Shown here in pieces: positions 17,540 to 26,910 of a stretch of DNA of 64,000 nt. The translations under genes were made by a program, and so were the position numbers. Position 1 is the stretch's first letter. Each line of letters starts with the position of its first letter. Origin of the DNA: Diaphorobacter sp. HDW4B. Its GTDB lineage: Bacteria > Pseudomonadota > Gammaproteobacteria > Burkholderiales > Burkholderiaceae_C. The stretch is from assembly GCF_011305535.1 (NCBI RefSeq), contig NZ_CP049905.1, positions 1,312,001 through 1,376,000 of the forward strand, written 5' to 3'. The notes beneath the pieces are model-generated. The model did not search any database. It was given only the letters and a program-made list of their open reading frames with translations, and was not told the DNA's origin.

Positions 17540-18605
17540 GTGCGGCTCCTCCTGCCTGCTTCTTCTTTCTTGCCAACTGCTCGCCGATTCCCATCACGCC
17601 CTTGGGCAGCAAGGCCACGAGCACGATGATGGAAATGCCCAGCGTGAGCTGCCAGTGATCGGCCAGATTGCCGACCAGCGCGTGTGTGGAAAGCAGTTCC
17701 TTGAGCAGCACAAACGTGACCGTGCCGATGACCGCACCGCGCAGCGAACCGATGCCGCCCAGAATCACCATCAGCAGCACCTCGCCCGAGTGATGCCAGG
17801 CCAGCAGTTCCGGGTTGACCACGCCATCGCGCGCGGCCAGCAGAAAGCCTGCAGTTCCGGCAAGCATGCCTGCGATCACGAACGCCGCGAGCTTGTACCA
17901 GTAGGTCGCAAAGCCTGCCGCGCGCATGCGCTGCTCGTTCACGCGAATGCCTGCAAGGGCTGCGCCAAAACGCGAGCGGCCGATCATCGCGAGCAGCGCG
18001 TAGACCAGCACCAGCGCGCCAAGCACCACGTAGTACTGCGTGCGGCTGCTTTCCATGTCGAGCGCGCCGATGGCGGGGCGCACCATCAGATAGATGCCGT
18101 CACTGCCGCCGCCGACCGAGGTGTCGTGAAAAACAAAGTACGCAAGCTGCGCGAACGCGAGCGTCACCATGATGAAGTAGATGCCCTTGGTGCGCATGCT
18201 GAACGCGCCGATGAAGGCCGCGCTCAAACCGCTTGCCACCAGCGCCGCGAGCAGCAGCACCAGAAAATTGCCGCCTTCGGGCGATGAGGCCAGCACGGTG
18301 GCATAGGCACCGATGCCGAGAAACGCCGCGTGGCCGAGGCTCACCAGCCCCGTTCCGCCCACCAGCAATTGCAGGCTCAGCGCGAAGATGGAGAGGATCA
18401 TGATCTTCACGACCAGATCGGAAAGATATGAAGACCACATCGGTGCCAGCAGCGCAAGCACCACGGCGCAGGCCAGTGGAATGATCCAGCCGAAGGAGCG
18501 CGTGCGTGCATCGGCGGGCATGCTTTTCGATGTGATCATGGGCGCTTCGGCGTAGGCCTGTTCAGCCGCTTCGATGGAGGCATTGGGAGTTTTGTTGGCG
18601 GCCAT
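17532..18605 (-). CDS. LivM-type ABC permease of the benzoate-linked importer
   Basis: This 357-residue permease begins with a hydrophilic leader of about 45 residues followed by eight or more hydrophobic helices. The LivM core has SLGHAAFLGIGAYATVL and GGIGSLRGAVIGTV. The ATG at 18605 follows GAGGAGCTGA; the longer open frame to 19100 lies inside the LivH-type gene and is rejected. It begins 2 bases after the LivH-type stop. Confidence 0.92.
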   Translation of the reverse strand: MAANKTPNASIEAAEQAYAEAPMITSKSMPADARTRSFGWIIPLACAVVLALLAPMWSSYLSDLVVKIMILSIFALSLQLLVGGTGLVSLGHAAFLGIGAYATVLASSPEGGNFLVLLLAALVASGLSAAFIGAFSMRTKGIYFIMVTLAFAQLAYFVFHDTSVGGGSDGIYLMVRPAIGALDMESSRTQYYVVLGALVLVYALLAMIGRSRFGAALAGIRVNEQRMRAAGFATYWYKLAAFVIAGMLAGTAGFLLAARDGVVNPELLAWHHSGEVLLMVILGGIGSLRGAVIGTVTFVLLKELLSTHALVGNLADHWQLTLGISIIVLVALLPKGVMGIGEQLARKKKQAGGAAHG

Positions 18606-18607
18606 AT

Positions 18608-19480
18608 TCAGCTCCTCTTGCCCATCAGGCCTTCGGGCCGCCACACCAGAATGATGGCCATGAGCAGATAGACGCTCATGCCGCTCAATTCCTGAAAGAA
18701 CACCTTGCCGAAGGTATCGACAAAGCCCACCAGCAGCGATGCGACGAGCGCGCCTGTGATGGAGCCGATGCCTCCGATGACCACCACCACAAAGCAGATG
18801 ATGAGCACGCTCGAACCCATGTTCGGGTAGACCGATGCCATGGGCGCGGCAATCATGCCGGCCAGCGCGGCGAGCGCCACACCCATCGCGAAGACGATGC
18901 GGTACAGCCGCTTGATGTCGATGCCGAGGCCGCGCACCATGTCGCGGTTGCTGGCACCGGCGCGCACCATCATGCCAAGGCGCGTGCGGTTGACCATCCA
19001 GTACATGGCAGCGGCCACGATCAGGCAGACAACGGTGGCGAACACCCGATACCACGGGTAGCTCATCATGCCGAGCAGCGAGAAGCTGCCCGCCAGCCAT
19101 TCGGGCGGCTGCACGCCATGCACATCGTTGCCGACGAGAATCGCGCGCAGTTCCTCGAACACGAGGATCAGGCCGAAGGTCATCAGCACCTGCTGCAGAT
19201 GGTCGCGCTCATACAGAAAGCTGAAGAACGCCCATTCGAGCAGATAGCCCAGCACCACGGCCAGCACCACGCCGACCAGCAGCATGGTGATGAAGTGCTG
19301 TCCCAGATACGGCGCGAGCGCGAACGCCATGTACGCGCCGATCATGTAGAAGCTGCCGTGGGCCAGATTGATCACGCCCATGATGCCGAAGATCAGCGTC
19401 AGGCCCGAAGACAGCAGGAACAGCAGCAGCCCGTACTGAACCGAGTTCAGGCACTGCACCAGAAAAGTCGCAAGATCCAC
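18608..19480 (-). CDS. LivH-type ABC permease of the benzoate-linked importer
   Basis: This 290-residue hydrophobic permease has the LivH signature LIFGIMGVINLAHGSFYMIGAY and a conserved GGIGSITGALVASLLVGF near the C-terminus. The start is a GTG at 19480. It lies 70 bases after the binding protein, in the order bclA, binding protein, LivH, LivM, LivG, LivF. Confidence 0.92.
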   Translation of the reverse strand: MDLATFLVQCLNSVQYGLLLFLLSSGLTLIFGIMGVINLAHGSFYMIGAYMAFALAPYLGQHFITMLLVGVVLAVVLGYLLEWAFFSFLYERDHLQQVLMTFGLILVFEELRAILVGNDVHGVQPPEWLAGSFSLLGMMSYPWYRVFATVVCLIVAAAMYWMVNRTRLGMMVRAGASNRDMVRGLGIDIKRLYRIVFAMGVALAALAGMIAAPMASVYPNMGSSVLIICFVVVVIGGIGSITGALVASLLVGFVDTFGKVFFQELSGMSVYLLMAIILVWRPEGLMGKRS

Positions 19481-19550
19481 GGCAGTCCCGAATCAGTTGT
19501 CGTGTCGATGAGAAGAACAATGCAAGGTGCGCGGCAACGCTTAAAGCTCG

Positions 19551-20732
19551 TCAGAGCTTGCAGCCGCGCGCCGGATCGGCCAGCCCCTTCACGGCCACGC
19601 CGAGCTTCTTGTTTTCCTTGCCCTCGACCTTGCGCAGATAGATGTCCTGCACCGGGTTGTGCGCCTTGCTCAGCGTGAAATCGCCGCGCGGGCTGGCGAT
19701 GGTGGCCTTTTCCACGGCGGCGCGGAACACGTCCTTCTTGCTCACATCGCCACCCGCGGCCTTCAGGCCCACGGCCAGCATCTGCGCGGCGTCGTAGCCC
19801 TGCACGGCATACACGTCGGGCATCAGCTTGTACGACTTGGCGTAGTTGGTGCGGAACACCTTGTCGCGCTCCGTGCCCAGTTCATCGGCGTAATGCAGCG
19901 TGGTCAGCATGCCTTGCGCGGCCTCGCCCTGCGCATCCAGCGTGCCATCGGTGAGGAAGCCGGGGCCGTACAGCGGAATGGTTTTCGACAGACCCGCCGC
20001 GTGGTAATCCTTCACGAACTTGACCGCGCCCGCGCCCGCGAAGAACGCGAACACCGCATCGGGTTTGGCCGCCGCGATCTCGGTGAGCAGCGCCTGGAAC
20101 TCCACGTTCGGGAACGGCAGCGTGAGCTGCTTGTGGACCTTGCCGCCGTTCTTTTCAAAGCCTTCCTTGAAGCCCGCCACCGCCTCTTCACCCGCCGCAT
20201 ATTTCCAGGTGATGGTCATCGCGTTCTTCTTGTTTTCCTGCTTGGCGGCGACCACGCCCATCGGGTAGGCGGTCTGCCAGTTGCTGAACGACGAACGGAA
20301 GATGGTCGGCCCGCACATCGGCCCGGTCACCGCGTCGGCTCCGGCGTTGGGCACGATCAGAATCGTGTTGCTTTCCTTGGCCGCGCGCGCCATCGCCATC
20401 GCCACGCCCGAGTGCACGGTGCCGACGATCACATCGACCTTGTCGCGCTTGATCAGGCGATTGACGTTGTCGGTGGCCCTGGCGGGATCGGACTCGTCAT
20501 CGACCTTGAAGTACTCGATCTCGCGCCCGGCCAGCTTGCCACCCTGCTCGCCCACGTACATGCGAAAGCCGTTCTCGATGGCCACGCCCAGCGCCGCAAA
20601 GGTGCCGCTGGCGGGCAGCATGAAGCCGACCTTGATCTTCTCTTGCGCAAGCACCGGGCCGCTCAAGGCCGCCAGCGTGGCCAGGGTCAGTGCGCCCTTC
20701 AGACTGTTCAACTTCCATACGGTCTTGGTCAT
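19551..20732 (-). CDS. Periplasmic receptor of a Liv-type ABC importer, probably for benzoate
   Basis: This 393-residue type I periplasmic binding protein has a Sec signal ending in VLAQ-EK and the opening IKVGFMLPASGTFAALGVAIENGFRMYV. Two lobes follow, with VDVIVGTVHSGVAMAMARAA typical of the family. GGAGACAAAAA precedes the ATG. It lies 93 bases downstream of benzoate-CoA ligase in the same direction. The same linkage is known from box clusters of other beta-proteobacteria, where the transporter is thought to import benzoate. Ligand assignment is from context. Confidence 0.88.
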   Translation of the reverse strand: MTKTVWKLNSLKGALTLATLAALSGPVLAQEKIKVGFMLPASGTFAALGVAIENGFRMYVGEQGGKLAGREIEYFKVDDESDPARATDNVNRLIKRDKVDVIVGTVHSGVAMAMARAAKESNTILIVPNAGADAVTGPMCGPTIFRSSFSNWQTAYPMGVVAAKQENKKNAMTITWKYAAGEEAVAGFKEGFEKNGGKVHKQLTLPFPNVEFQALLTEIAAAKPDAVFAFFAGAGAVKFVKDYHAAGLSKTIPLYGPGFLTDGTLDAQGEAAQGMLTTLHYADELGTERDKVFRTNYAKSYKLMPDVYAVQGYDAAQMLAVGLKAAGGDVSKKDVFRAAVEKATIASPRGDFTLSKAHNPVQDIYLRKVEGKENKKLGVAVKGLADPARGCKL

Positions 20733-20825
20733 TTTTTGTCTCCAGTTTTTCTGCGTTGATTTCCGAATGCCGATGATGGCGTGTGTTGGCCGATCACGAT
20801 GTGGGGAATGCCCGAATGCGGGCCT

Positions 20826-22397
20826 TCACGCCACGGCGTCGCGCAGCCGAAAGCGCTGGATCTTGCCGGTTGCCGTCTTGGGCAGCTCGTCCACGAATTC
20901 GATGAAGCGCGGATATTTGTAGGGCGCGAGCCGCTCCTTCACAAAGGCCTTGAGTTCCTCTTCGCTGGCCGACTGGCCGGGCTTGCAGACCACGAACGAC
21001 TTGGGTTTGACAAGGCCGTCCTGATCCATCTTGCCGACCACGGCGGCCTCCAGCACGGCGGGGTGCTGCATCAGCGTGGCCTCGACCTCGAAGGGCGACA
21101 CATAGATGCCGCTCACTTTCAGCATGTCGTCGCTGCGGCCCGCGTAGGTGTAGTAGCCGTCGGCGTCGCGACTGTACTTGTCGCCGCTTTTCAGCCACTC
21201 ACCGCGAAAGGTGTCGCGCGTCTTCACGCGGTTGTTCCAGTACATCAGCGCCTTGCTCGGCCCCTTGATGAACAGGTCGCCGATTTCGCCATCGACCACC
21301 GATTTGCCATCCTCGCCGCGCAGTTCAACCTCATAGCCGGGCACGGGCTTGCCCGTGCTGCCGTAGCGGATGTCATCGGGCCGGTTGGACAGAAAGATGT
21401 GCAGCATCTCGGTCGAACCCAGCCCATCGACGATGTCCGCACCGAAGTGCGCCTTGAAGCGCTGCGCGATCTCCGCCGGAAGCGCCTCGCCCGCAGACGA
21501 ACACATGCGCAGGCTGACCTGCTCGCGCGCGGGCAGCGCCGGGTTGGCGAGCATGCCCGCAAAGCCCGTGGGTGCGCCGAAGAACACGGTCGGTCGTTGC
21601 TGTGGCTGCGTCCAGCGCGCAAAGACCGCTGCAGGCGTGGGCCGCTCGGCCATCAGCACGACCGTCGCGCCGACGCTCAATGGAAAAGTCAGCGCATTGC
21701 CCAGCCCGTAGGCGAAGAACAGCTTGGCCGCCGAAAAGCAAATGTCGTTTTCGGTGAGTTGAAGAATCGCCTTGCCGTACAGCTCCGCCGTCCAGTACGG
21801 ATTGGCCTGCGTGTGCACCGTGCCCTTGGGTTTGCCGGTCGAGCCCGATGAATACAGCCAGAAGCCGGGATCGTCGCCCATGGTCTTGGCGGGTGCGGCC
21901 AGCGGCGGGTGCTGCTGCAACCAGTCCTCGAACAACGCGGCATTGCGCGGCAGCGCCGGAGCCTCGTCCGCGCGCGTCAGCCAGATCAGCCGCACCTCGT
22001 GGTCGGCCTTGTCCATCGCAGATTCCAGCACCGGCAGCATTGCGCCATTGGCAAAAATCGCCTGCGCGCGGCTGTTCTCCAGCATGTAGGCGTAGTCGTC
22101 GGCAGTCAGCAAGGTGTTGACCGCCACGGGCACCACGCCCGCATAGATCGCGCCCAGAAAACTGACCACCCACTCGCGCATGTCCTGCATCGCAAGCAGC
22201 ACGCGCTCCTCGCGGTGGATGCCGCTGGCCATCAGCGCACTGGCCACGCGGCGCGCCTGCTGCTCCAACTCGCCATAGGTCAGCGTGCCGCGATCGTCGA
22301 TGTAGGCCAGCTTGTCTGCGCGCGCGCGGTTGGCCTCGAACAGATGGCTGGCGAAATTGAACGGCTTGTCGGAATCCATCGAAATCATCGAATCCAT
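20826..22397 (-). CDS. bclA: Benzoate-CoA ligase
   Basis: This 523-residue ANL-superfamily ligase converts benzoate, ATP and CoA to benzoyl-CoA, the entry step of the box pathway. Seen: the ATP loop LYSSGSTGKPKGT, the adenylate motif region GLGSTEMLHIFLS, the hinge YTYAGRSDDMLKVSG and the C-terminal lysine segment LPKTATGKIQRFRLR. The GLGSTEMLHIFLSN stretch is characteristic of benzoate-CoA ligases. The ATG at 22397 follows AGGAGACA; the upstream extension of the frame runs through the promoter. It heads the leftward operon with the importer. Confidence 0.95.
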   Translation of the reverse strand: MDSMISMDSDKPFNFASHLFEANRARADKLAYIDDRGTLTYGELEQQARRVASALMASGIHREERVLLAMQDMREWVVSFLGAIYAGVVPVAVNTLLTADDYAYMLENSRAQAIFANGAMLPVLESAMDKADHEVRLIWLTRADEAPALPRNAALFEDWLQQHPPLAAPAKTMGDDPGFWLYSSGSTGKPKGTVHTQANPYWTAELYGKAILQLTENDICFSAAKLFFAYGLGNALTFPLSVGATVVLMAERPTPAAVFARWTQPQQRPTVFFGAPTGFAGMLANPALPAREQVSLRMCSSAGEALPAEIAQRFKAHFGADIVDGLGSTEMLHIFLSNRPDDIRYGSTGKPVPGYEVELRGEDGKSVVDGEIGDLFIKGPSKALMYWNNRVKTRDTFRGEWLKSGDKYSRDADGYYTYAGRSDDMLKVSGIYVSPFEVEATLMQHPAVLEAAVVGKMDQDGLVKPKSFVVCKPGQSASEEELKAFVKERLAPYKYPRFIEFVDELPKTATGKIQRFRLRDAVA

Positions 22398-22634
22398 CGG
22401 CTGTGTCTCCTGAATGCAGGTCTGCGCCGCTTGCTGGCTGCTCGCATGTTGAACATGCATTATGTTGCGTGCAACTGAAAGATAGTTAGGATAGAATTCA
22501 GTGTCAAGCACTATATTGCATGATTCGCGTTAACCCTTGGAACGAAAGTGCAGCGCGGCAGACTTCGCTCAACGTCTGCCGCATCGCTCAATCGACCCAG
22601 TGTTTATGATTCGTGCCTTCTTTCAGGAAGCCTT
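22398..22634. promoter_or_regulatory. Divergent bclA/boxR control region with a BoxR-type operator
   Basis: For bclA, on the - strand, TTGACA (22507-22502), 17 bases, then TATCTT (22484-22479) forms a near-consensus sigma-70 promoter. Immediately upstream of its -35, TGCA-ATATAG-TGCT reads leftward at 22520-22507, which fits TGCA-N6-TGCA with one mismatch. More TGCA words occur at 22456-22459 and 22470-22473. A weaker rightward candidate for boxR is TTGCGT (22465-22470), 16 bases, TAGGAT (22487-22492). Repression by BoxR relieved by benzoyl-CoA is known for the family and inferred here. Confidence 0.65.
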
Positions 22635-23552
22635 ATGGAGCAGATGCACGCCGAGAGCCCAGCGCGGGACGAGGGAGCGGACGGACATGCCGACGCGGTC
22701 AACAAGAATCAGGTGCTGCAAGCCTTGGGCGAGCGCGTGCGCCAGTTGCGGGCACAGCGCGGCATCACGCGGCGCACCTTGGCCATCACGGCCGAGGTGT
22801 CCGAGCGGCATCTTGCCAATCTCGAATACGGCACGGGCAATGTCTCCATCCTGGTGCTGCACCAGATCGCGCAGGCACTGCACTGCTCGATGGCCGAGTT
22901 GCTGGGCGACGTGACCACCTCCAGCGCCGAATGGCTGCTGATCCGCGAACTGCTCGAAGGCCGCAAAGAGGACGAACTGCGCCGCGTGCGCCTTGCCGCC
23001 GGAGAAATCCTCGGCACCGCGCCCACCGGCGACCTGCATCGCCACACCCGCATCGCCCTCATCGGCCTGCGCGGCGCGGGCAAATCCACGCTCGCCAAGA
23101 TGCTGGCCGACGACATGGGCGTACCCTTCATCGAGCTGAACCACGAAATCGAAACGCTGGCCGGTTGCAGCGTGCGCGAAATCTACGACCTGTATGGCGT
23201 GAGTGGCTACCGTCGCTACGAACGCCGCGCGCTCGAAGAAGCCGTGCAGATCTACGCCGACGTGGTCATCGCCACGCCGGGCGGCATCGTCTCCGACCCG
23301 GCCACGTTCAACGAACTGCTCTCGCACTGCACCACCGTGTGGGTGCAGGCACAGCCCGACGAGCACATGAGCCGCGTGATCGCCCAGGGCGACACCCGCC
23401 CCATGGCCGCCAACCCCGAAGCCATGGACGACCTGCGCCGCATCCTCGAAGGCCGCCGCGAGTTCTACGCCAAGGCCGACCATGTGCTCGACACCAGCGG
23501 CAGAACGCTGGAGCAGAGCTTTGCGCAACTGAAGGCACTGGTGGCGACCTGA
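22635..23552 (+). CDS. boxR: BoxR transcriptional regulator (XRE HTH fused to shikimate-kinase-like domain)
   Basis: This 305-residue regulator has an N-terminal XRE helix-turn-helix (about 34-90, with GITRRTLAITAEVSERHLANLEYG) and a C-terminal shikimate-kinase-like domain with P-loop GLRGAGKST (144-152). In the BzdR/BoxR family this domain binds benzoyl-CoA and releases DNA. The ATG at 22635 follows AGGAAG; the frame continues upstream to 22548 without family similarity. It is divergent from bclA and upstream of boxCBA. Confidence 0.94.
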   Translation: MEQMHAESPARDEGADGHADAVNKNQVLQALGERVRQLRAQRGITRRTLAITAEVSERHLANLEYGTGNVSILVLHQIAQALHCSMAELLGDVTTSSAEWLLIRELLEGRKEDELRRVRLAAGEILGTAPTGDLHRHTRIALIGLRGAGKSTLAKMLADDMGVPFIELNHEIETLAGCSVREIYDLYGVSGYRRYERRALEEAVQIYADVVIATPGGIVSDPATFNELLSHCTTVWVQAQPDEHMSRVIAQGDTRPMAANPEAMDDLRRILEGRREFYAKADHVLDTSGRTLEQSFAQLKALVAT

Positions 23553-23610
23553 GCCTCCCGGCATCCACGATCTGGCGCACGCTGGGTGCTTTCCCTAGGA
23601 ATCCTCAAAA

Positions 23611-23700
23611 ACTGCAACATACTGCATACCCCGACGTGCAATTTTCTTTGTGAAATGCATAATAGTGCCAACACCTGTTCTGCAAGTGCACTATTTTTCA
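23611..23700 (+). promoter_or_regulatory. boxC upstream region with multiple BoxR-type TGCA repeats
   Basis: A perfect TGCA-N6-TGCA lies at 23613-23626. TGCA-TAATAG-TGCC is at 23656-23669, and on the opposite strand TGCA words at 23681-23690 are followed by a leftward TGAA-AAATAG-TGCA (23700-23687). A further TGCA is at 23637-23640. CATAAT (23658-23663), inside the second box, is the best -10 candidate, so binding there would block RNA polymerase. Confidence 0.65.
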
Positions 23701-23716
23701 TCCGAAGAGGCCGCGC

Positions 23717-25402
23717 ATGTCACAGCAAGCTCCCGCCGTCGCCCACATTGACGCTCCCATCGTCGATTACCGCGTTGACCCGTCCCAGTACCGCCACTGG
23801 TCCTTCGAGGTCGATGGCCAGACCGCCCGTCTGAAACTCGACATCGCCGAAGACGGCGGCATTCGTCCCGGCTACAAACTCAAGCTCAACAGCTACGACC
23901 TCGGCGTCGACATCGAACTGCACGACGCCATCAACCGCATCCGCTTCGAGCATCCACAGGTGCGCTCGGTGATCGTCACCAGCGGCAAAGACCGCATCTT
24001 CTGCTCGGGCGCCAACATCTTCATGCTCGGCGTCTCGTCGCATTCCTGGAAGGTGAACTTCTGCAAGTTCACCAACGAAACCCGCAACGGCATGGAAGAC
24101 AGCTCCCGGCACGACGGCCTCAAGTTCGTCGCTGCGGTGAACGGTGCCTGCGCGGGCGGCGGCTACGAGCTGGCGCTGGCCTGCGACGAGATCGTGCTGA
24201 TCGACGACCGCTCGTCTTCCGTCTCGCTGCCCGAGGTGCCGCTGCTTGGCGTGCTGCCCGGCACGGGCGGCCTCACCCGCGTGACCGACAAACGCCATGT
24301 GCGCAACGATCTGGCCGACATCTTCTGCACCAGCGTGGAAGGCGTGCGCGGCCAGCGCGCGGTCGATTGGCGGCTGGTCGATGCCATCGCCAAACCCGCG
24401 CAGTTTGCCGAGACCGTGAAGCAGCATGCCGACCAGCTCGCATCACAAAGCCAGCGCAGCGCAGCGGCCAGCGGCATTCAACTCACCCGCGTCGAACGCG
24501 AACTGACTGACAACAGCCTGCGCTACCAGCATGTGAACGTCGAAATCGACCGCGCCAAGCGCACCGCCACCATTACCGTGCGTGCTCCGCAAGGCGCGCA
24601 ACCGACGACGACCAACGCCATCGAACAAGCCGGCGCAACCTGGTGGCCGCTGGCAATGGGCCGCGAACTCGACGACGCCATCCTGCACCTGCGCACCAAC
24701 GAACTCGACATCGGCACCTGGCTGCTCAAAACCGAAGGCGATGCAGCGGCCGTGCTTGCCGCCGATGCGACCATGCTCGAACACAAGGGCCACTGGCTGG
24801 TCAACGAAACCATAGGCCTGCTGCGACGCACGTTTGCGCGGCTCGATGTGTCCTCGCGCTCGCTGTTCGCCATCATCGAACCGGGTTCGTGCTTTGCAGG
24901 CATGCTCGCCGAGTTTGCCTTCGCCGCAGATCGCACCTACATGCTCGTGCTGCCCGATGAGCCCGAACGCGAACCGCACATCCAGCTCGACGCATTCAAC
25001 TTCGGCCTGCTGCCGTTGGTGAATGACCAAAGCCGTCTGCAACGCCGCTTCTACGAAGAAGCCGCACCGCTTGAAGCCGTGCGCGCGGCCACGGGTCAGG
25101 CGCTCAATGGCGACGAAGCGCAGAAGCTCGGCCTTGTCACCGCCGCGCTTGACGACATCGACTGGGAAGACGAGATTCGCATCGCCATCGAGGAACGCGC
25201 GGCGATGTCGTCCGACGCGCTCACCGGCCTCGAAGCCAATCTGCGTTTCAACGGCAAGGAAAACATGCTCACGCGCATCTTCGGCCGCCTGTCCGCATGG
25301 CAGAACTGGATCTTCATCCGCCCCAATGCCGTGGGCGAGAAAGGCGCGCTCAAGCTCTACGGATCGGGCCAGAAAGCGGGCTTCGACTTCAACCGCGTCT
25401 GA
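23717..25402 (+). CDS. boxC: 2,3-epoxybenzoyl-CoA dihydrolase / benzoyl-CoA-dihydrodiol lyase (BoxC)
   Basis: This 561-residue enzyme cleaves the ring of 2,3-epoxybenzoyl-CoA, giving 3,4-dehydroadipyl-CoA semialdehyde and formate. It is built from two crotonase-like halves, which explains the length, about twice that of an enoyl-CoA hydratase. The first half carries SGKDRIFCSGANIFMLG and the oxyanion region GACAGGGYELALACD (143-157). A ribosome site AAGAGG precedes the ATG at 23717. It is first of boxCBA, with 35 bases to boxB. Confidence 0.96.
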   Translation: MSQQAPAVAHIDAPIVDYRVDPSQYRHWSFEVDGQTARLKLDIAEDGGIRPGYKLKLNSYDLGVDIELHDAINRIRFEHPQVRSVIVTSGKDRIFCSGANIFMLGVSSHSWKVNFCKFTNETRNGMEDSSRHDGLKFVAAVNGACAGGGYELALACDEIVLIDDRSSSVSLPEVPLLGVLPGTGGLTRVTDKRHVRNDLADIFCTSVEGVRGQRAVDWRLVDAIAKPAQFAETVKQHADQLASQSQRSAAASGIQLTRVERELTDNSLRYQHVNVEIDRAKRTATITVRAPQGAQPTTTNAIEQAGATWWPLAMGRELDDAILHLRTNELDIGTWLLKTEGDAAAVLAADATMLEHKGHWLVNETIGLLRRTFARLDVSSRSLFAIIEPGSCFAGMLAEFAFAADRTYMLVLPDEPEREPHIQLDAFNFGLLPLVNDQSRLQRRFYEEAAPLEAVRAATGQALNGDEAQKLGLVTAALDDIDWEDEIRIAIEERAAMSSDALTGLEANLRFNGKENMLTRIFGRLSAWQNWIFIRPNAVGEKGALKLYGSGQKAGFDFNRV

Positions 25403-25437
25403 CCGCATCGCCACCGAATTCAAACAGGAGAAGAGAG

Positions 25438-26865
25438 ATGAGCAACATCGATTACAGCGTCAAGATTCCCAACAACGTGGACCTCTCGGGCGACCGCACC
25501 TTGCAACGCGCGCTGGAGAGCTGGCAGCCCAACTTCATCAAGTGGTGGGACGACGTGGGCCCCGAAGGTTCGACCAACCATGACGTCTATCTGCGCACGG
25601 CAGTCAGCGTCGATCCGCAGGGCTGGGCGCAGTTCGGCTACGTGAAGATGCGCGACTACCGCTGGGGCATTTTTCTCAATCCGGCCGATCAGGATCGCGC
25701 CATTCACTTCGGTGATCACAAGGGTGAAAAGGCCTGGCAGGAAGTGCCCGGCGAGCACCGCGCCAACCTGCGCCGCATCATCGTCACGCAAGGCGACACC
25801 GAGCCCGCATCGGTCGAGCAGCAACGGCATCTGGGACTGACCGCGCCATCGCTCTACGACCTGCGCAATCTCTTTCAGGTCAACGTGGAGGAAGGCCGTC
25901 ATCTGTGGGCCATGGTCTACCTGCTGCACAAATACTTTGGCCGCGATGGCCGCGAAGAAGCCGAAGCGCTGCTGGAGCGCCAATCGGGCGACGAGAACAA
26001 TCCGCGCATCCTCGGCGCGTTCAACGAGAAGACGCCCGACTGGCTGGCGTTCTTCATGTTCACCTACTTCACCGATCGCGACGGCAAGTTCCAGTTGGCA
26101 GCGCTCGCCGAAAGCGCATTCGATCCGCTGGCACGCACCACCAAGTTCATGCTGACCGAAGAAGCGCACCACATGTTCGTCGGCGAATCGGGCGTCTCGC
26201 GCGTGCTGCAGCGCACCTGTCAGGTGATGAACGAACTCAAGACCGACGACGCGAACAAGCTGCGCGCTGCGGGCGTGATCGATCTGCCGACGATGCAGCG
26301 CTATCTGAATTTCCACTACAGCGTGACCATCGACCTGTTCGGCGCGGACCAGTCGAGCAACGCCGCCACGTTCTACAGCTCGGGCCTCAAGGGCCGCTAT
26401 GAAGAAGGCAAGCGCGCCGACGATCACGCGCTGCACGACCAGCAATACAAGGTGCTCGAAGTGGTGGACGGCAAGCTGCAGGAAAAGGATGTGCCGATGC
26501 TCAACGCCCTCAACGAGGTGCTGCGCGATGACTACATCAAGGACTCCAACGCGGGCGTGGGTCGTTGGAACAAGGTCATGGAAAAAGCGGGCATCGACTT
26601 TCGCCTGACCGTTCCGCACAAGGCCTTCAACCGCCAGATCGGCGCACTCGCGGGCGTGCGCATCAGCCCCGATGGACGCCCGGTGACGGAAGCGGAATGG
26701 CAATCACGCAAGAACGATTGGCTGGCCAGCGACGACGATCGAACCTTTGTCGCATCGCTGATGAAGCAGTGCCTGGAGCCCGGCAAGTTCGCAGGCTGGA
26801 TTGCACCGCCGGTCATGGGGATCAATCGCCAGCCCGTGGATTTTGAGTACGTCCGTTTCAACTGA
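25438..26865 (+). CDS. boxB: Benzoyl-CoA 2,3-epoxidase, diiron oxygenase component (BoxB)
   Basis: This 475-residue class I diiron protein inserts one oxygen atom into benzoyl-CoA, using electrons from BoxA. The two E-x-x-H iron-binding pairs are visible at E152-H155 (EEGRHLWAM) and E241/E242-H245 (EEAHHMF). The start ATG at 25438 follows CAGGAG. The sequence is full length compared with known BoxB (about 475), with no missing ligand. It sits between boxC and boxA. Confidence 0.97.
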   Translation: MSNIDYSVKIPNNVDLSGDRTLQRALESWQPNFIKWWDDVGPEGSTNHDVYLRTAVSVDPQGWAQFGYVKMRDYRWGIFLNPADQDRAIHFGDHKGEKAWQEVPGEHRANLRRIIVTQGDTEPASVEQQRHLGLTAPSLYDLRNLFQVNVEEGRHLWAMVYLLHKYFGRDGREEAEALLERQSGDENNPRILGAFNEKTPDWLAFFMFTYFTDRDGKFQLAALAESAFDPLARTTKFMLTEEAHHMFVGESGVSRVLQRTCQVMNELKTDDANKLRAAGVIDLPTMQRYLNFHYSVTIDLFGADQSSNAATFYSSGLKGRYEEGKRADDHALHDQQYKVLEVVDGKLQEKDVPMLNALNEVLRDDYIKDSNAGVGRWNKVMEKAGIDFRLTVPHKAFNRQIGALAGVRISPDGRPVTEAEWQSRKNDWLASDDDRTFVASLMKQCLEPGKFAGWIAPPVMGINRQPVDFEYVRFN

Positions 26866-26910
26866 TCGGTGACAGGCGGCGCTCCAACCGCCGCAAGGAG
26901 ACAGCAGATC

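Noticed and set aside
18606-19100. N-terminal extension of the LivM-type permease
   Set aside because: It lies within the LivH-type gene in another frame; a good ribosome site precedes the ATG at 18605.
22456-22473. TGCA-N10-TGCA as a further BoxR operator
   Set aside because: The spacing does not fit the N6 rule seen in the other boxes; it may contribute but is not counted as an operator.
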